This document shows positions 10,301 through 18,598 of a stretch of DNA of 64,000 nt, in pieces. Made by a program: the position numbers and the translations under genes. Source of the stretch: Microvirga massiliensis (GTDB taxonomy: Bacteria > Pseudomonadota > Alphaproteobacteria > Rhizobiales > Beijerinckiaceae); NCBI RefSeq assembly GCF_001006805.1, contig NZ_LN811356.1, positions 141,058 to 205,057 on the forward strand, in the 5' to 3' direction. Positions within the stretch are counted from its first letter, which is position 1. Each line of letters opens with the position of its first letter. The notes beneath the pieces were generated by a model, which was given only the letters and a program-made list of their open reading frames with translations, did no database searches and had not been told where the DNA came from.

Positions 10301-11093
10301 TCTCGACGACCGCTCGAAGGACGGGAGCGCAGCAATCATTGCGGAGCTCTGCGAAACCCATCGACCCTGGATCGTGCCGCGGCTGAATACTCAGAATTCA
10401 GGCTCACCGTTTGCACAGTGGAGCGCCGGCGTCCGTCTGGCACGCGGCAAGTATGTCTGGATCGCGGAGGCCGACGACCTCTCGGAGCCGACATTCCTGG
10501 AGGAGACGATCGCCTTCATGGAGGCGAATGACTGCCTCCTCTGCTTCACGGATTCGAAACAGATCGATACCGACGGGAAGCTCCTGGCAGACAGCTATAA
10601 CTACTACTTCAAGACGGTTCATGGAGAGGCCTTCGACAAGCCCTTCGCGATGGAAGGTCAGCAATTCCTCGCGGAGTTGCTGAGCACCAAGAATCTCATC
10701 CTCAACGTCAGCTCGGTCCTGTGGCGGCGTGACGCTCTGGAAGACGCGCTCGCCGCGCTGGAGGCAGAGCTCCCCAAATACAAGGTTGCCGGCGACTGGA
10801 GAATTTACGCGCATGTGAGCGCTCGGGAGGGGGCGCGGATCGGCTTCATTCCCAAAAGCCTGAATGTCCATCGGCGCCATGCGGCGAGCGCGACGCACTC
10901 ACAGGCGCGCAATGCTCAGCTCAACGAGATCGGGCAAATCCATGCAGTCATCAAATCGCTGATCAAGGTCCCCTCGCGCGACGTGCAGACGAAGCAGCAG
11001 GCCTATATTAGGGAGCTCAGGGATCAGTTCGGGCTCACGGTCCCGCAGGCGGAGAGCGCCCCGCAGCGAGTTCTCGCGAATATGAACCAATAG
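7365..11093 (+). CDS. Trimodular WbsX (GH99-like) / GT4 / GT2 glycosyltransferase fusion, 1242 aa
   Basis: Four modules can be read. Residues about 1-215 hold roughly five degenerate repeats of 35-45 aa with an FDxxWY...NPD...G..P..HY...G..EGRNP pattern, typical of the N-termini of large O-antigen enzymes. Residues about 240-590 are a WbsX/glycosyl hydrolase 99-like domain (YYLPQFHPIPENDAAWGKGF, GFGFYYYNFDGDRVLD, IWANENWTKTWDG, NAWNEWCEGTYLEPD). Residues about 595-940 are a GT4 domain (LLVGHDAYRHGAQLL, SREDPFPTVALEALAVGVPV). Residues about 945-1180 are a GT2 domain (SAIVPNYNYEAYL, QVLLLDDRSKDGS, WIAEADD). ATG 7365 is preferred over TTG 7341. The fusion could add several sugars in order to a lipid-linked repeat unit. 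Confidence 0.85.
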   Translation: MTNEDWIELIRASGLFDLDWYLERNPDIRAAGIDPVQHWYYSASAEKRDPNFLFSVSYYQAQNGDALSRDINPLVHYITVGEKEGLNPSLYFDAQWYRSAYGTEIDGSIHATALGHYLSYARNVEFSPNPYFSGKFYLETYPDIAAAGLRPYEHFLQNGGSEGRNPSDRFVTTFYRQRHRIGPATDAFTHFLREGLKNGLVTHPDDEKTVFSEAAKWTAPGPQFKRELQPLPRRETKTASTVDVFAYYLPQFHPIPENDAAWGKGFTEWRNIARGLPRFEGHFQPRIPRDLGFYDLRAPASLDDQIALAEAAGLRGFGFYYYNFDGDRVLDLPIEIFMEAQTSLDFFLIWANENWTKTWDGFDRDVIKEQHFSLDSLDVIAADIGRHMRHENYYRIDGRPFFVLYRPGIIPEPKRYIARLREAIARACGQAPLMFMVQGFGDTDPRVFGLDGAIEFPPHKIGQGLQPINDKVTMLDPGYRGMIFSYADYIARSKEVGREPFPLVRTAMPMWDNEARRPGRGTVIHGSTPDKYRDWLAHLIRYAKRYPVFGRSVVAINAWNEWCEGTYLEPDVHYGMAYLQATSEAIHLAHAKRPSGSVLLVGHDAYRHGAQLLLLNVARQLRSFGFRVAILLLRGGPMEDQYRAVSDYFRIIDGPRMLEETLGSPELSAYQVAITNTVVSGRVVPALKARSYKVVSLVHEMANLVRERNLEENCNDIARFSDAVVFAADRVKRDFEAVVGKPVASGRVFPQGIYKPPVETAAAPAKAPRRKAPVITNLGYADMRKGYDLFVSLADYFAANGIPGEFVWIGNVDPSLKEWVKPAGANFKHVPFTDDVYGHLRHADVFFLTSREDPFPTVALEALAVGVPVVCYAGTGGIADLVGSNEILGACARPFSLESAALELQRQIALDTAASRSERADLMRRDFSFSHYVYTLLEALDAAGPAVSAIVPNYNYEAYLTSRVESVLDQTYKPSQVLLLDDRSKDGSAAIIAELCETHRPWIVPRLNTQNSGSPFAQWSAGVRLARGKYVWIAEADDLSEPTFLEETIAFMEANDCLLCFTDSKQIDTDGKLLADSYNYYFKTVHGEAFDKPFAMEGQQFLAELLSTKNLILNVSSVLWRRDALEDALAALEAELPKYKVAGDWRIYAHVSAREGARIGFIPKSLNVHRRHAASATHSQARNAQLNEIGQIHAVIKSLIKVPSRDVQTKQQAYIRELRDQFGLTVPQAESAPQRVLANMNQ

Positions 11094-11133
11094 ACTGCAT
11101 GAGATCGCCTGGTCGGAACTACAGAGGGCAAGA

Positions 11134-11916
11134 ATGAAGGTTGATTCGTCCTCCCTGGAAGGGAGAGTTCGGCCGTTCCGTTCCAACAGGACAGCGCGCG
11201 CGACCGATGAGTCGTCCGGCCTGTCTCGACCGGAAGGTGCCGCTTTGAAGAACCCAAGCATCCGGGGCCCATCGGGAGCGACTCGGCGGCGGGTTCTCCA
11301 TGTCGGCTCGGGCGCTGCCTCGGACGGCCGACTGCACGCGATCTTCCGCAGCGACCAATGGGCGGAGGTTCGCCTCGACGTCGATGTTGCGACCGATCCC
11401 GATCTGGTCTGCTCGGTGACGGACATGTCGGCGGCGGTGGAAAATGCCGCCTTCGACGGGATCTGGAGTTCGCACAATCTCGAGCACGTCAGAGGGCACG
11501 AGGTTCTCCCGGCCCTGCGGGAGTTCGTTAGGGTTCTCAGGCCCGACGGCTTTGCCCTGATCCGTTCGCCCGATCTTGAATCGGTCGCCGAACTGATCCT
11601 GCGGGACGGAATCGATTCAGTCGTCTATCAGTCGCCGGCCGGTCCAATCACCCCGCTCGACATGCTGTACGGCCATCAACGCTCGATCGAGCAGGGCAAC
11701 GAGTTCATGCGGCATGGTACCGGCTTCACCCAGGACCGGCTCGGGCGTCTGCTGATCGAGGCCGGCTTCGAGGAGGCACGAACCACGCGGACGCCGCAAC
11801 TCGAGGTCTGGGCCGTCGCATTCATGCCGGCGGCTGACGTAGGGGGCATCGTCGACGTGCTCGCGCGAAGCGGTCTCAACTTCTCGCTCGACGAGGAGAC
11901 GAGGAAGGCATCGTGA
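11134..11916 (+). CDS. Class I SAM-dependent methyltransferase, 260 aa
   Basis: A Rossmann-type methyltransferase domain begins near residue 53 (RRVLHVGSG). It continues with LDVDVATDPDLV, the FDGIWSSHNLEHVRGHEVLPAL segment typical of Methyltransf_11-like enzymes, and VRVLRPDGFALIRSPDLE. It probably methylates a sugar of the polysaccharide or the end of the chain. AGAGGG lies about 6 nt before ATG 11134. The first 45 residues are low-complexity and a later start cannot be excluded. The stop overlaps the next gene's GTG by 4 bp (GTGA), so the two are translationally coupled. Confidence 0.8.
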   Translation: MKVDSSSLEGRVRPFRSNRTARATDESSGLSRPEGAALKNPSIRGPSGATRRRVLHVGSGAASDGRLHAIFRSDQWAEVRLDVDVATDPDLVCSVTDMSAAVENAAFDGIWSSHNLEHVRGHEVLPALREFVRVLRPDGFALIRSPDLESVAELILRDGIDSVVYQSPAGPITPLDMLYGHQRSIEQGNEFMRHGTGFTQDRLGRLLIEAGFEEARTTRTPQLEVWAVAFMPAADVGGIVDVLARSGLNFSLDEETRKAS

Positions 11917-14504
11917 CCACGGAGTTCGAGGTCGGCGGTCCGCTTTTTGCGCCGGCCCTGTCCCTGGATCCGGTCCAGCATGCGGGATCTCTCGAGCGGG
12001 AGGCCCTTTCGGCCTTGCGCCAGTCGCGTTTCGTCGATGCCTATGCGCTGGCAGATCGCCGGTGCCGGATCAGACCCCTTGCCTCCATCGAAGCATTTCT
12101 GCTGCGCGCCTCGGCCTTGGCCGGGCTTGGGGAGAGCGATGCCGCGCGCGAGGACCTTCGGCTGGCTTTGTCCATCGATCCGGACAATCTTGCCGCCAAC
12201 CGTCTGCTCTTGAGATCCGGTGAGATTGGCGAGCGCCTCGAGGCAGCCCGGAGGATTCTTGCTCGTGAGACGGACTGGAACAATCTCCAGCAGGTTCTGC
12301 GATTCCTGAACCGTACGGGTCAGGGCCCCGTCGGATCGTGCAGGCCGGGTATCGAGGCCATCGAGGGCTGGGTCGCTTGGGTGGATGGCGATGAGCCTAC
12401 GCTGATCGTCGAGGGAGATATCTGGTCGGGTCAGATTTGCCTTCAGCGGGACGAAGGGCATCCCCTCACCGACCCGCAATACGCTGCCGCCATGGTCAGG
12501 ATCCCGTGGTCACAGGTCGGGGACCATGTCACCCTGCACTTTGCGGGGAGGCGGGGTGCTCTCGTCGGAGCGCAGCACACGAGAGCGCGGCGTACGCCGC
12601 GCGTCGTGCCCCCCTTGACCACCTGGACCGAAGGTGTGCGGCAATATACGAGGCGGCGCGTCGCCGTGATCGTTCCGGTCTATGATGACTTCGAGGCGAC
12701 ACGTCAGTGTTTCGACGGTCTCTTGGCCGATCGTCCGATGCTCGTCGAGCGTCGCATCGTGGTCATCGACGATGCTACTCCGGACTTGCGTATCGCAGCC
12801 TATCTCGACAACCTGCATGAGCAGGGTGCGATCGAGCTCTTCCGCCATCGCCGGAATCTCGGATTCGCGGCGAGCGTCAACACTGCGCTCGATACCGTCG
12901 GTGACGAGGACGTATGTCTCCTGAATGCGGATACGCTCGTGCCGCCGGGCTTCCTCGACGCTCTCAGTCGGTCCGCAAACGTGGCTCCGGACATCGGAAC
13001 GGCGACCCCCCTTTCCAATAACGGCGAGTATACGAGCTTCCCGGCTGCGTTCCGGAGCAACGACTTGCCGGACGCCACTATGGTCGAGCGACTGCACCGG
13101 GCCGCCGCGAGGGCTAACGCCGGATTGAGCATCGAACTGCCGAACGGCATCGGCTTCTGCCTCTACATTACGCGTTCGTGCCTGCGCGACGTGGGGAAGT
13201 TCAGCTACCACTTTGGACGCGGCTACTACGAGGATGTGGAATTCTGCTTGCGTGCAAAGGTAGTCGGCTGGCGGAGCATCTGCGCTGCGGATGTATTCGT
13301 TGGACATGCCGGAAGCAGGTCCTTCAAAACCGAGAAGGCGCCGCTCGTCCATCGCAACGCCAAGGCGATCGCGGCAGCCTATCGCGGCTTTGACGCCGCC
13401 GTAGCGGCCTTCGTCGACCAGGATCCCCTGAAAGGGGCGCGGCAGGCACTGGAACGAGATCTCCTTCCCGGCTCCGAACCCTTCATTCTGCTGGCTGTGC
13501 CGGAAGACACGGACCGTTCGTCCGTGGAGGAGCTGGTCGCATCCGAAGAGGCGGCCGGCGAACCCGTTGTGGTCGCGCGTGTCGGAACAGGGGCTGGGCG
13601 GATATCTGTGCGCTTGCGCAACAGCAAAGGGCAGGTTCCGCAGAACTTGACCTTCTCATACGCATGGCAGGACGCGACACGGGGCTTCGGGCAGGATCTC
13701 GCGACAATTCCCGTGAGCCGTTGTGTTGTGTGCGATCCGTCGCGAATCCCATCGGAGGTCCTGACAATCCTGCCGTCCGCAGGAAAAGCTCTGACGGTGC
13801 ATGTGCATGATCGGGGATTGCTGTGCACGATCGCGCGCACCGAGCGCGGCTGTCCGGTCTGCCAGGGGCCATGTATCTGCGACATCGAGGGTCTTCATCG
13901 GGCTCGTCGCCCCGCCGACGCCAAGTCCGATCAAATCGCGCTGGTGACACTCCTGCGGTGCGCCGAATCGATCATCGTTCCCGACCGTCGCGTGAAATTC
14001 GCGCTCGAACGCCGGATCCCTGGCCTCGCGAATGCGATCAGGGTCGTGGAACCGGCGCCGGTTCCTCCGACCGTCCGCGAGCATTCGACGCTGCCCCGCG
14101 TTGGCGTCTGGGGCGACGGAGCCCAACCCGCCGTGGTCGACCTCGTTATCGAGATTGCGAACGTCTTCCAGCAGGAGGACGATGGCGCGAGCCTGATCTG
14201 CTTCGGCGAGACGCTGCGAGATCTCGTGCTGAAGGCCGCCGGCCCGGTGTTCGTAACGGGCGAGGCGGAGTGCGGCGACGCGCTCCATCTGGCGCGCCGG
14301 CTTTCGGTCAAGAAGATGTTCTTTCCATCGCGCCGTCTCGAGCCGCCCGCTGCGATGACGCGGCTGTGCAGCAGTCTCTCACTCCCCGTCGCACGCTTCG
14401 GCGAACCCGAGAACAGAAGAGACCGGGACAATCTCTATTTGCCACGCTCCATGAAGGCACGTGAGGTTGCGCGGGCGCTCCATGCCTGGGCTCATGCCGC
14501 ATGA
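11913..14504 (+). CDS. GT2-family glycosyltransferase with TPR-like N-terminus and cysteine-bearing C-terminal domain, 863 aa
   Basis: Residues about 25-120 are helical and TPR-like (ALSALRQSRFVDAYALADRR, ASALAGLGESDAAREDLR). Residues about 247-480 are a GT2 domain with VAVIVPVYDD, RRIVVIDDATPD, the catalytic-site motif LLNADT and an acidic YYEDVEFCLRAKVVGWR acceptor segment. Residues 490-863 look like a degenerate GT4-type domain (VHVHDRGLLC, ESIIVPDRRVKFALERRIPG) carrying a C-x2-C-x3-C-x-C cluster at Cys647, 650, 654 and 656. It overlaps the methyltransferase before it (GTGA) and the GT2 gene after it (ATGA) by 4 bp each, so all three are co-translated. It probably adds a sugar, possibly rhamnose, to the glycan. 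Confidence 0.85.
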   Translation: MTTEFEVGGPLFAPALSLDPVQHAGSLEREALSALRQSRFVDAYALADRRCRIRPLASIEAFLLRASALAGLGESDAAREDLRLALSIDPDNLAANRLLLRSGEIGERLEAARRILARETDWNNLQQVLRFLNRTGQGPVGSCRPGIEAIEGWVAWVDGDEPTLIVEGDIWSGQICLQRDEGHPLTDPQYAAAMVRIPWSQVGDHVTLHFAGRRGALVGAQHTRARRTPRVVPPLTTWTEGVRQYTRRRVAVIVPVYDDFEATRQCFDGLLADRPMLVERRIVVIDDATPDLRIAAYLDNLHEQGAIELFRHRRNLGFAASVNTALDTVGDEDVCLLNADTLVPPGFLDALSRSANVAPDIGTATPLSNNGEYTSFPAAFRSNDLPDATMVERLHRAAARANAGLSIELPNGIGFCLYITRSCLRDVGKFSYHFGRGYYEDVEFCLRAKVVGWRSICAADVFVGHAGSRSFKTEKAPLVHRNAKAIAAAYRGFDAAVAAFVDQDPLKGARQALERDLLPGSEPFILLAVPEDTDRSSVEELVASEEAAGEPVVVARVGTGAGRISVRLRNSKGQVPQNLTFSYAWQDATRGFGQDLATIPVSRCVVCDPSRIPSEVLTILPSAGKALTVHVHDRGLLCTIARTERGCPVCQGPCICDIEGLHRARRPADAKSDQIALVTLLRCAESIIVPDRRVKFALERRIPGLANAIRVVEPAPVPPTVREHSTLPRVGVWGDGAQPAVVDLVIEIANVFQQEDDGASLICFGETLRDLVLKAAGPVFVTGEAECGDALHLARRLSVKKMFFPSRRLEPPAAMTRLCSSLSLPVARFGEPENRRDRDNLYLPRSMKAREVARALHAWAHAA

Positions 14505-16822
14505 GCAACCGGGCCGGACAGCGTGCCATGCAGGCTTATGGGACGATTCCGCTTCTCGACATGGTTCGGGCGAGTGAGCGCTACTTTACGGGGCATGTCT
14601 TCGACCCGGTCAATCCCGACTCGCGGTACGTTGTGGAAATCTGCGCCGACGGAGAACCACTGGCGCTCGTTCGCGCAGACCGCTTCGTGCGGACCCTTTT
14701 GGACCGGGGCTGCGGCGACGGGTGCTACGGATTCGTATTCGAGCCGACAGCAAGGCAGCTCGAGGGACGCACGCTACTCCACGCCCGTCTGGCCAACTCG
14801 GATGTCGCCGTTGGGGAGCCCATCGACCTGCAGCTCGATCCTGCCCAACTCAGCACACCGACTCTCGGCCGTGTCGAGTGGGTGGGCGGACTTCGTCTCG
14901 TGGGGCAGGTGCGCGCTCAGCAAGATCGGTTTCCACCCGTCGTCAGAGTCTATGAGGGTCTCGATCTCCTGGCCGAAGTCTTGCCACAACAGTGGACTTC
15001 GTCGGAACGTGCCCGGAACCCGACCGAGCAGCCGTTCGACGTGACATTGCCGACCGATCTTGCAGACGGGCGCGTCCACGAACTGCGCATTGAGACCACG
15101 TTCGGTGATGAGCTAGAAGGCAGCCCACTCTTCGTTCTCGCCTTCGAGGACGGGCTCGTCCGATACCTGGAGTCGCATGGCGGGCCCGTCTGTGAAATGC
15201 AGCGCGCCCGATGGTTCGAGCGCCTCTTCCCGATGTCGCTGCCTTTCTCTTCCTATGACGAGTGGTGCGGTCGGTTTCCGCCCAATCTGACGGAACCAAT
15301 GCCCGAGACGCCCGTGCGTGTCGTGATCATCGGTGGTGAAGACGACGGCTCCGAAGCCTTTGAGAGACTCGCTGAGCAAACCCATTCCGCATGGAGCGGA
15401 GCGCTCGTGATCTCGCCGGGATCCGATGGAGAATTCGGGTGGGCCGACGTAGGAGAGGCGCTGAAGGCCGACCGTGAGGGCGAAGAAATCGCGATCCTGA
15501 CCACGAGCGATGTGCACCTCTATCCGGATGCGATCGCCAAGCTGGCCAGGACCCTGCGAGACGCACCGCAGGCGAGAGCCGCCTATTGCGATCTCGTCGC
15601 CGACGATGGTGATGGCGAAAAGCCGCTCTTCTTCGGCTCCTTCGACTACGAGCGGATGTTGGAGCAGGGCTACGCGGCCCGTCTCTTCGCCGTCAGGATC
15701 GACGATCTGAACTTAGGTTCTACCGAGAGCCTGTCGCTTCCGCGGCTTCTGCTTTCACTGTTCGACCAGTCCGGTTCCGATATTCAGGGCAAGGTCGTCC
15801 ATGTGCCGGAATGCCTCGCTCGGGTGCCGCGCAGGATGCTATGGGACGGAGATACGCTGAAACGCGCGGTGGCGGATCACCTCACGGTGCGAGAGGTTCC
15901 AGCTAAACTCTCGCTCGGGACGGAGGCCTTGTTCTCGCAGGTCCGCGTGAGCCGCTCATGGGAGGCATCCGAGAGGGTCTCCATCGTCATCCCGACTCGG
16001 GACCGGCCAGGGTTGCTCAAAGCGTGTGTGGAATCCATCCGAGCGCAGACACGCCATGTCCAGTACGAGATCGTCCTGGTGGATAATGGATCGGTCGATC
16101 CGGAAGCACAGGCTTTCCTCGATGAGCTTGCAGCAGCGGAGCACGGTGTCGTGATCCATGCGCCCGGGCCGTTCAACTACTCCCGTCTCAACAATCTCGG
16201 AGTGGCAGCCGCCAGTGGATCGTTCGTCTGTTTCCTGAACAACGATACGGAGATTCAGGATCCTGATTGGCTTCTGGAGCTTGCCTCCCGGCTGGTCGAG
16301 CCTTCGACGGGAGCGGTGGCTCCCGTGCTGACCTGGCCAAACGGGATGGTTCAGCACGGCGGGGTGGTGCTCGGTCCGAATTTCTCGGTCGCGCATGCCT
16401 TCAATGATTGTTCCCGGGAGGATGCCGGCTACGGCGACCTGCTGCGATCCGCTCACGAAACCAGCGCCGTGACCGGTGCTTGTCTCATGATGCGCCGCGC
16501 CGATTTTCTATCCCTCGGAGGGTTCGACGAGACGGCGTTTCCTGTCCTGTTCAACGACGTCGATCTCTGTCTGCGCTTGCGCGCGCAGAACAAGCGAATC
16601 GTGGTGACGCCGCATACCCGGTTGCTGCATCACGAGGCTGCTTCGCGCAGCCAGGATGAAAGTAAACAGCAGGTGAGCCGCTTCCGACGGGAAAGCAATC
16701 TGCTTCGCCAGCGCTGGGGAGCGGTGCTGGCAGATGATCCCTACTACAATCCCAATCTTGCTCTCGACATCTACCCGTTCTCGGGCCTTGCTTGGCCCCC
16801 GCGTGCTCGGTCAGCACGATGA
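14501..16822 (+). CDS. Tandem GT2-family glycosyltransferase (rhamnosyltransferase-like), 773 aa
   Basis: Residues 1-240 are a beta-rich region also seen in large O-antigen glycosyltransferases. Residues about 255-420 resemble an eroded GT2 domain (VRVVIIGGEDDGSEAFERLAE, TSDVHLYPDAIAKLARTLR, FDYERMLEQGYAARLFAV). Residues about 490-725 are an intact GT2 domain with VSIVIPTRDRPGLLKACVESI, EIVLVDNGSVD, FLNNDTEI and FDETAFPVLFNDVDLCLRLR. The intact domain has the acidic nucleotide-sugar site. The gene overlaps its predecessor by ATGA. dTDP-rhamnose synthesis genes start just downstream, which makes a rhamnosyltransferase role plausible. Confidence 0.83.
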   Translation: MSNRAGQRAMQAYGTIPLLDMVRASERYFTGHVFDPVNPDSRYVVEICADGEPLALVRADRFVRTLLDRGCGDGCYGFVFEPTARQLEGRTLLHARLANSDVAVGEPIDLQLDPAQLSTPTLGRVEWVGGLRLVGQVRAQQDRFPPVVRVYEGLDLLAEVLPQQWTSSERARNPTEQPFDVTLPTDLADGRVHELRIETTFGDELEGSPLFVLAFEDGLVRYLESHGGPVCEMQRARWFERLFPMSLPFSSYDEWCGRFPPNLTEPMPETPVRVVIIGGEDDGSEAFERLAEQTHSAWSGALVISPGSDGEFGWADVGEALKADREGEEIAILTTSDVHLYPDAIAKLARTLRDAPQARAAYCDLVADDGDGEKPLFFGSFDYERMLEQGYAARLFAVRIDDLNLGSTESLSLPRLLLSLFDQSGSDIQGKVVHVPECLARVPRRMLWDGDTLKRAVADHLTVREVPAKLSLGTEALFSQVRVSRSWEASERVSIVIPTRDRPGLLKACVESIRAQTRHVQYEIVLVDNGSVDPEAQAFLDELAAAEHGVVIHAPGPFNYSRLNNLGVAAASGSFVCFLNNDTEIQDPDWLLELASRLVEPSTGAVAPVLTWPNGMVQHGGVVLGPNFSVAHAFNDCSREDAGYGDLLRSAHETSAVTGACLMMRRADFLSLGGFDETAFPVLFNDVDLCLRLRAQNKRIVVTPHTRLLHHEAASRSQDESKQQVSRFRRESNLLRQRWGAVLADDPYYNPNLALDIYPFSGLAWPPRARSAR

Positions 16823-16928
16823 GCGAGATCTCCAAAGCCGTGCCAGCAATCCTGTAACGTGCAGGACGATTTCGCCCCGCGCGTCGGCAGTTCGACGCGT
16901 TCCTTATTCATTGCGAGGTTATACTGGA

Positions 16929-17990
16929 ATGTCGAAAAAGTTCATCGTAACCGGTGGGGCCGGGTTCATCGGCTCTGCCGTGGTCCGCAAGCTCATTGCC
17001 GAGACACCCCATCGCGTCCTAGTCATCGATAAGCTGACCTATGCGGGTAACATGGAATCCCTGCATCCGGTCAGTCAAAGCGATCGGTTCAGCTTTCATC
17101 GCGTGGACGTCGCCGATGCACGGCGTATCCAGCAGCTGGTGGGGTCGTTCGAGCCCGACGTGATCATGCACTTGGCTGCAGAGAGTCATGTCGACCGCTC
17201 GATTGATGCGCCTGGAGAGTTCGTTCAGACCAATGTGGTTGGCACCTTCACGATGCTGCAGGCGGCGCTCGCCTATTGGCGCGGGCTCGATGCAGAGCGC
17301 CGCTCGACTTTTCGCTTTCATCATATCTCCACGGATGAGGTGTTCGGGAGCCTCGGTCCGGAAGGATTTTTCCATGAAACTTATCCTTACCAGCCGAACT
17401 CTCCCTATTCCGCATCGAAAGCGGCCTCCGATCATTTCGTGCGTGCGTGGCATCACACCTTCGGATTGCCCACGCTGGTGACGAACTGCTCCAACAATTA
17501 CGGTCCATATCATTTCCCCGAGAAGCTCATTCCGCTGATGATCATCAACGCGCTCGAAGGGAAGGCATTGCCGGTCTACGGACGTGGAGAGAATGTCCGG
17601 GACTGGCTCTATGTCGAGGATCATGCGGATGCACTCATCCTGGTAGCGGAGCGTGGGCGTGCCGGAGAGAACTACAATATCGGAGGATGGAACGAGCGCA
17701 GGAATATCGACGTCGTATCGGAGATCTGCACTTTGCTCGACGAACTGGCCCCCAGTTCATCGATCGGACCTCGCCACCAGCTCATCGAGTATGTCACCGA
17801 CCGGCCGGGGCATGATCTGCGCTACGCGATCGACGCCAGCAAGATCGAGCGGGAGCTGGGCTGGCGCCCTGCCGAAACTTTCCAATCCGGCCTTCGCAAG
17901 ACAGTCGAATGGTATCTGGAAAACCGGGGCTGGTGGCAGCGGGTCCGGTCCGGCGTTTATCGCGGAGAGCGTCTCGGCATCGCCGTTTGA
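16929..17990 (+). CDS. rfbB: dTDP-glucose 4,6-dehydratase
   Basis: Second step of dTDP-L-rhamnose synthesis: converts dTDP-glucose to dTDP-4-keto-6-deoxyglucose with bound NAD. It is an extended short-chain dehydrogenase. The NAD-binding TGGAGFIG is at residues about 8-15, HLAAESHVDRSI at about 80, the STDEVFG substrate motif at about 133, the YSASK catalytic Tyr-x3-Lys near residue 160 and the NNYGPYHFPEKLIP motif beyond it. The frame is open from 16734, but the 65 residues before ATG 16929 do not match the family; starting there gives the usual length of about 350 aa. It leads the four-gene rhamnose set and is 106 bp after the last glycosyltransferase. Confidence 0.96.
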   Translation: MSKKFIVTGGAGFIGSAVVRKLIAETPHRVLVIDKLTYAGNMESLHPVSQSDRFSFHRVDVADARRIQQLVGSFEPDVIMHLAAESHVDRSIDAPGEFVQTNVVGTFTMLQAALAYWRGLDAERRSTFRFHHISTDEVFGSLGPEGFFHETYPYQPNSPYSASKAASDHFVRAWHHTFGLPTLVTNCSNNYGPYHFPEKLIPLMIINALEGKALPVYGRGENVRDWLYVEDHADALILVAERGRAGENYNIGGWNERRNIDVVSEICTLLDELAPSSSIGPRHQLIEYVTDRPGHDLRYAIDASKIERELGWRPAETFQSGLRKTVEWYLENRGWWQRVRSGVYRGERLGIAV

Positions 17991-18022
17991 GACGGAACAG
18001 ACATAGCTGAAAGGAGATCCCA

Positions 18023-18598
18023 GTGCTCGAGGTCGAAGAGACGGCAATTCCCGACGTCAAAATACTGACGCCAAAGCGGTTCGGTGACGAACGGGGCTTT
18101 TTTTCCGAGACTTACAATCAAGATCGTTTTGCTCAGGCGGGCATTTCGATTGCCTTTGTTCAGGACAATCATTCCTGGTCCGCCAAGGCAGGCGTTGTTC
18201 GTGGACTGCATTTCCAGTCACCACCCTTTGCCCAGGACAAACTGGTGCGCGTGGTTCGTGGCCGTGTGCTCGACGTGGCGGTTGATATCCGCCGCTCCTC
18301 GCCGACATTCGGCCGGCACGTGGCCGTTGAACTCTCGAGCGAGAATTGGCGGCAATTGCTGGTGCCAGTCGGCTTTGCCCACGGGTTCTGCACGCTCGAG
18401 CCTGACTGCGAGGTCGTCTACAAGGTATCGGGCTATTATTCCGCGGCCCACGATCACGGCCTGGCGTGGGACGATCCTGCGCTGGCGATCGACTGGCCCG
18501 TTGCTGCTGATGCGGCCATCCTCAATGACAAGGACCGGAAGCATCCGCGGCTTGTTGATCTCGAATCTCCCTTTTCCCAAAGACGGGTGGCGCAATGA
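18023..18598 (+). CDS. rfbC: dTDP-4-dehydrorhamnose 3,5-epimerase
   Basis: Third step of dTDP-L-rhamnose synthesis, a cupin-fold epimerase of normal length (191 aa). Visible signature parts are DERGFFSETYNQ, FVQDNHSWSAKAGVVRGLHFQ with the catalytic His, GRVLDVAVDIRRSSPTFG, and FAHGFCTLEPDCEVVYKVSGYYS. It starts at GTG 18023 with AAGGAG about 6 nt upstream. Its stop overlaps rfbD by 4 bp (ATGA). The order B-C-D-A is a variant of the more familiar B-D-A-C. Confidence 0.95.
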   Translation: MLEVEETAIPDVKILTPKRFGDERGFFSETYNQDRFAQAGISIAFVQDNHSWSAKAGVVRGLHFQSPPFAQDKLVRVVRGRVLDVAVDIRRSSPTFGRHVAVELSSENWRQLLVPVGFAHGFCTLEPDCEVVYKVSGYYSAAHDHGLAWDDPALAIDWPVAADAAILNDKDRKHPRLVDLESPFSQRRVAQ

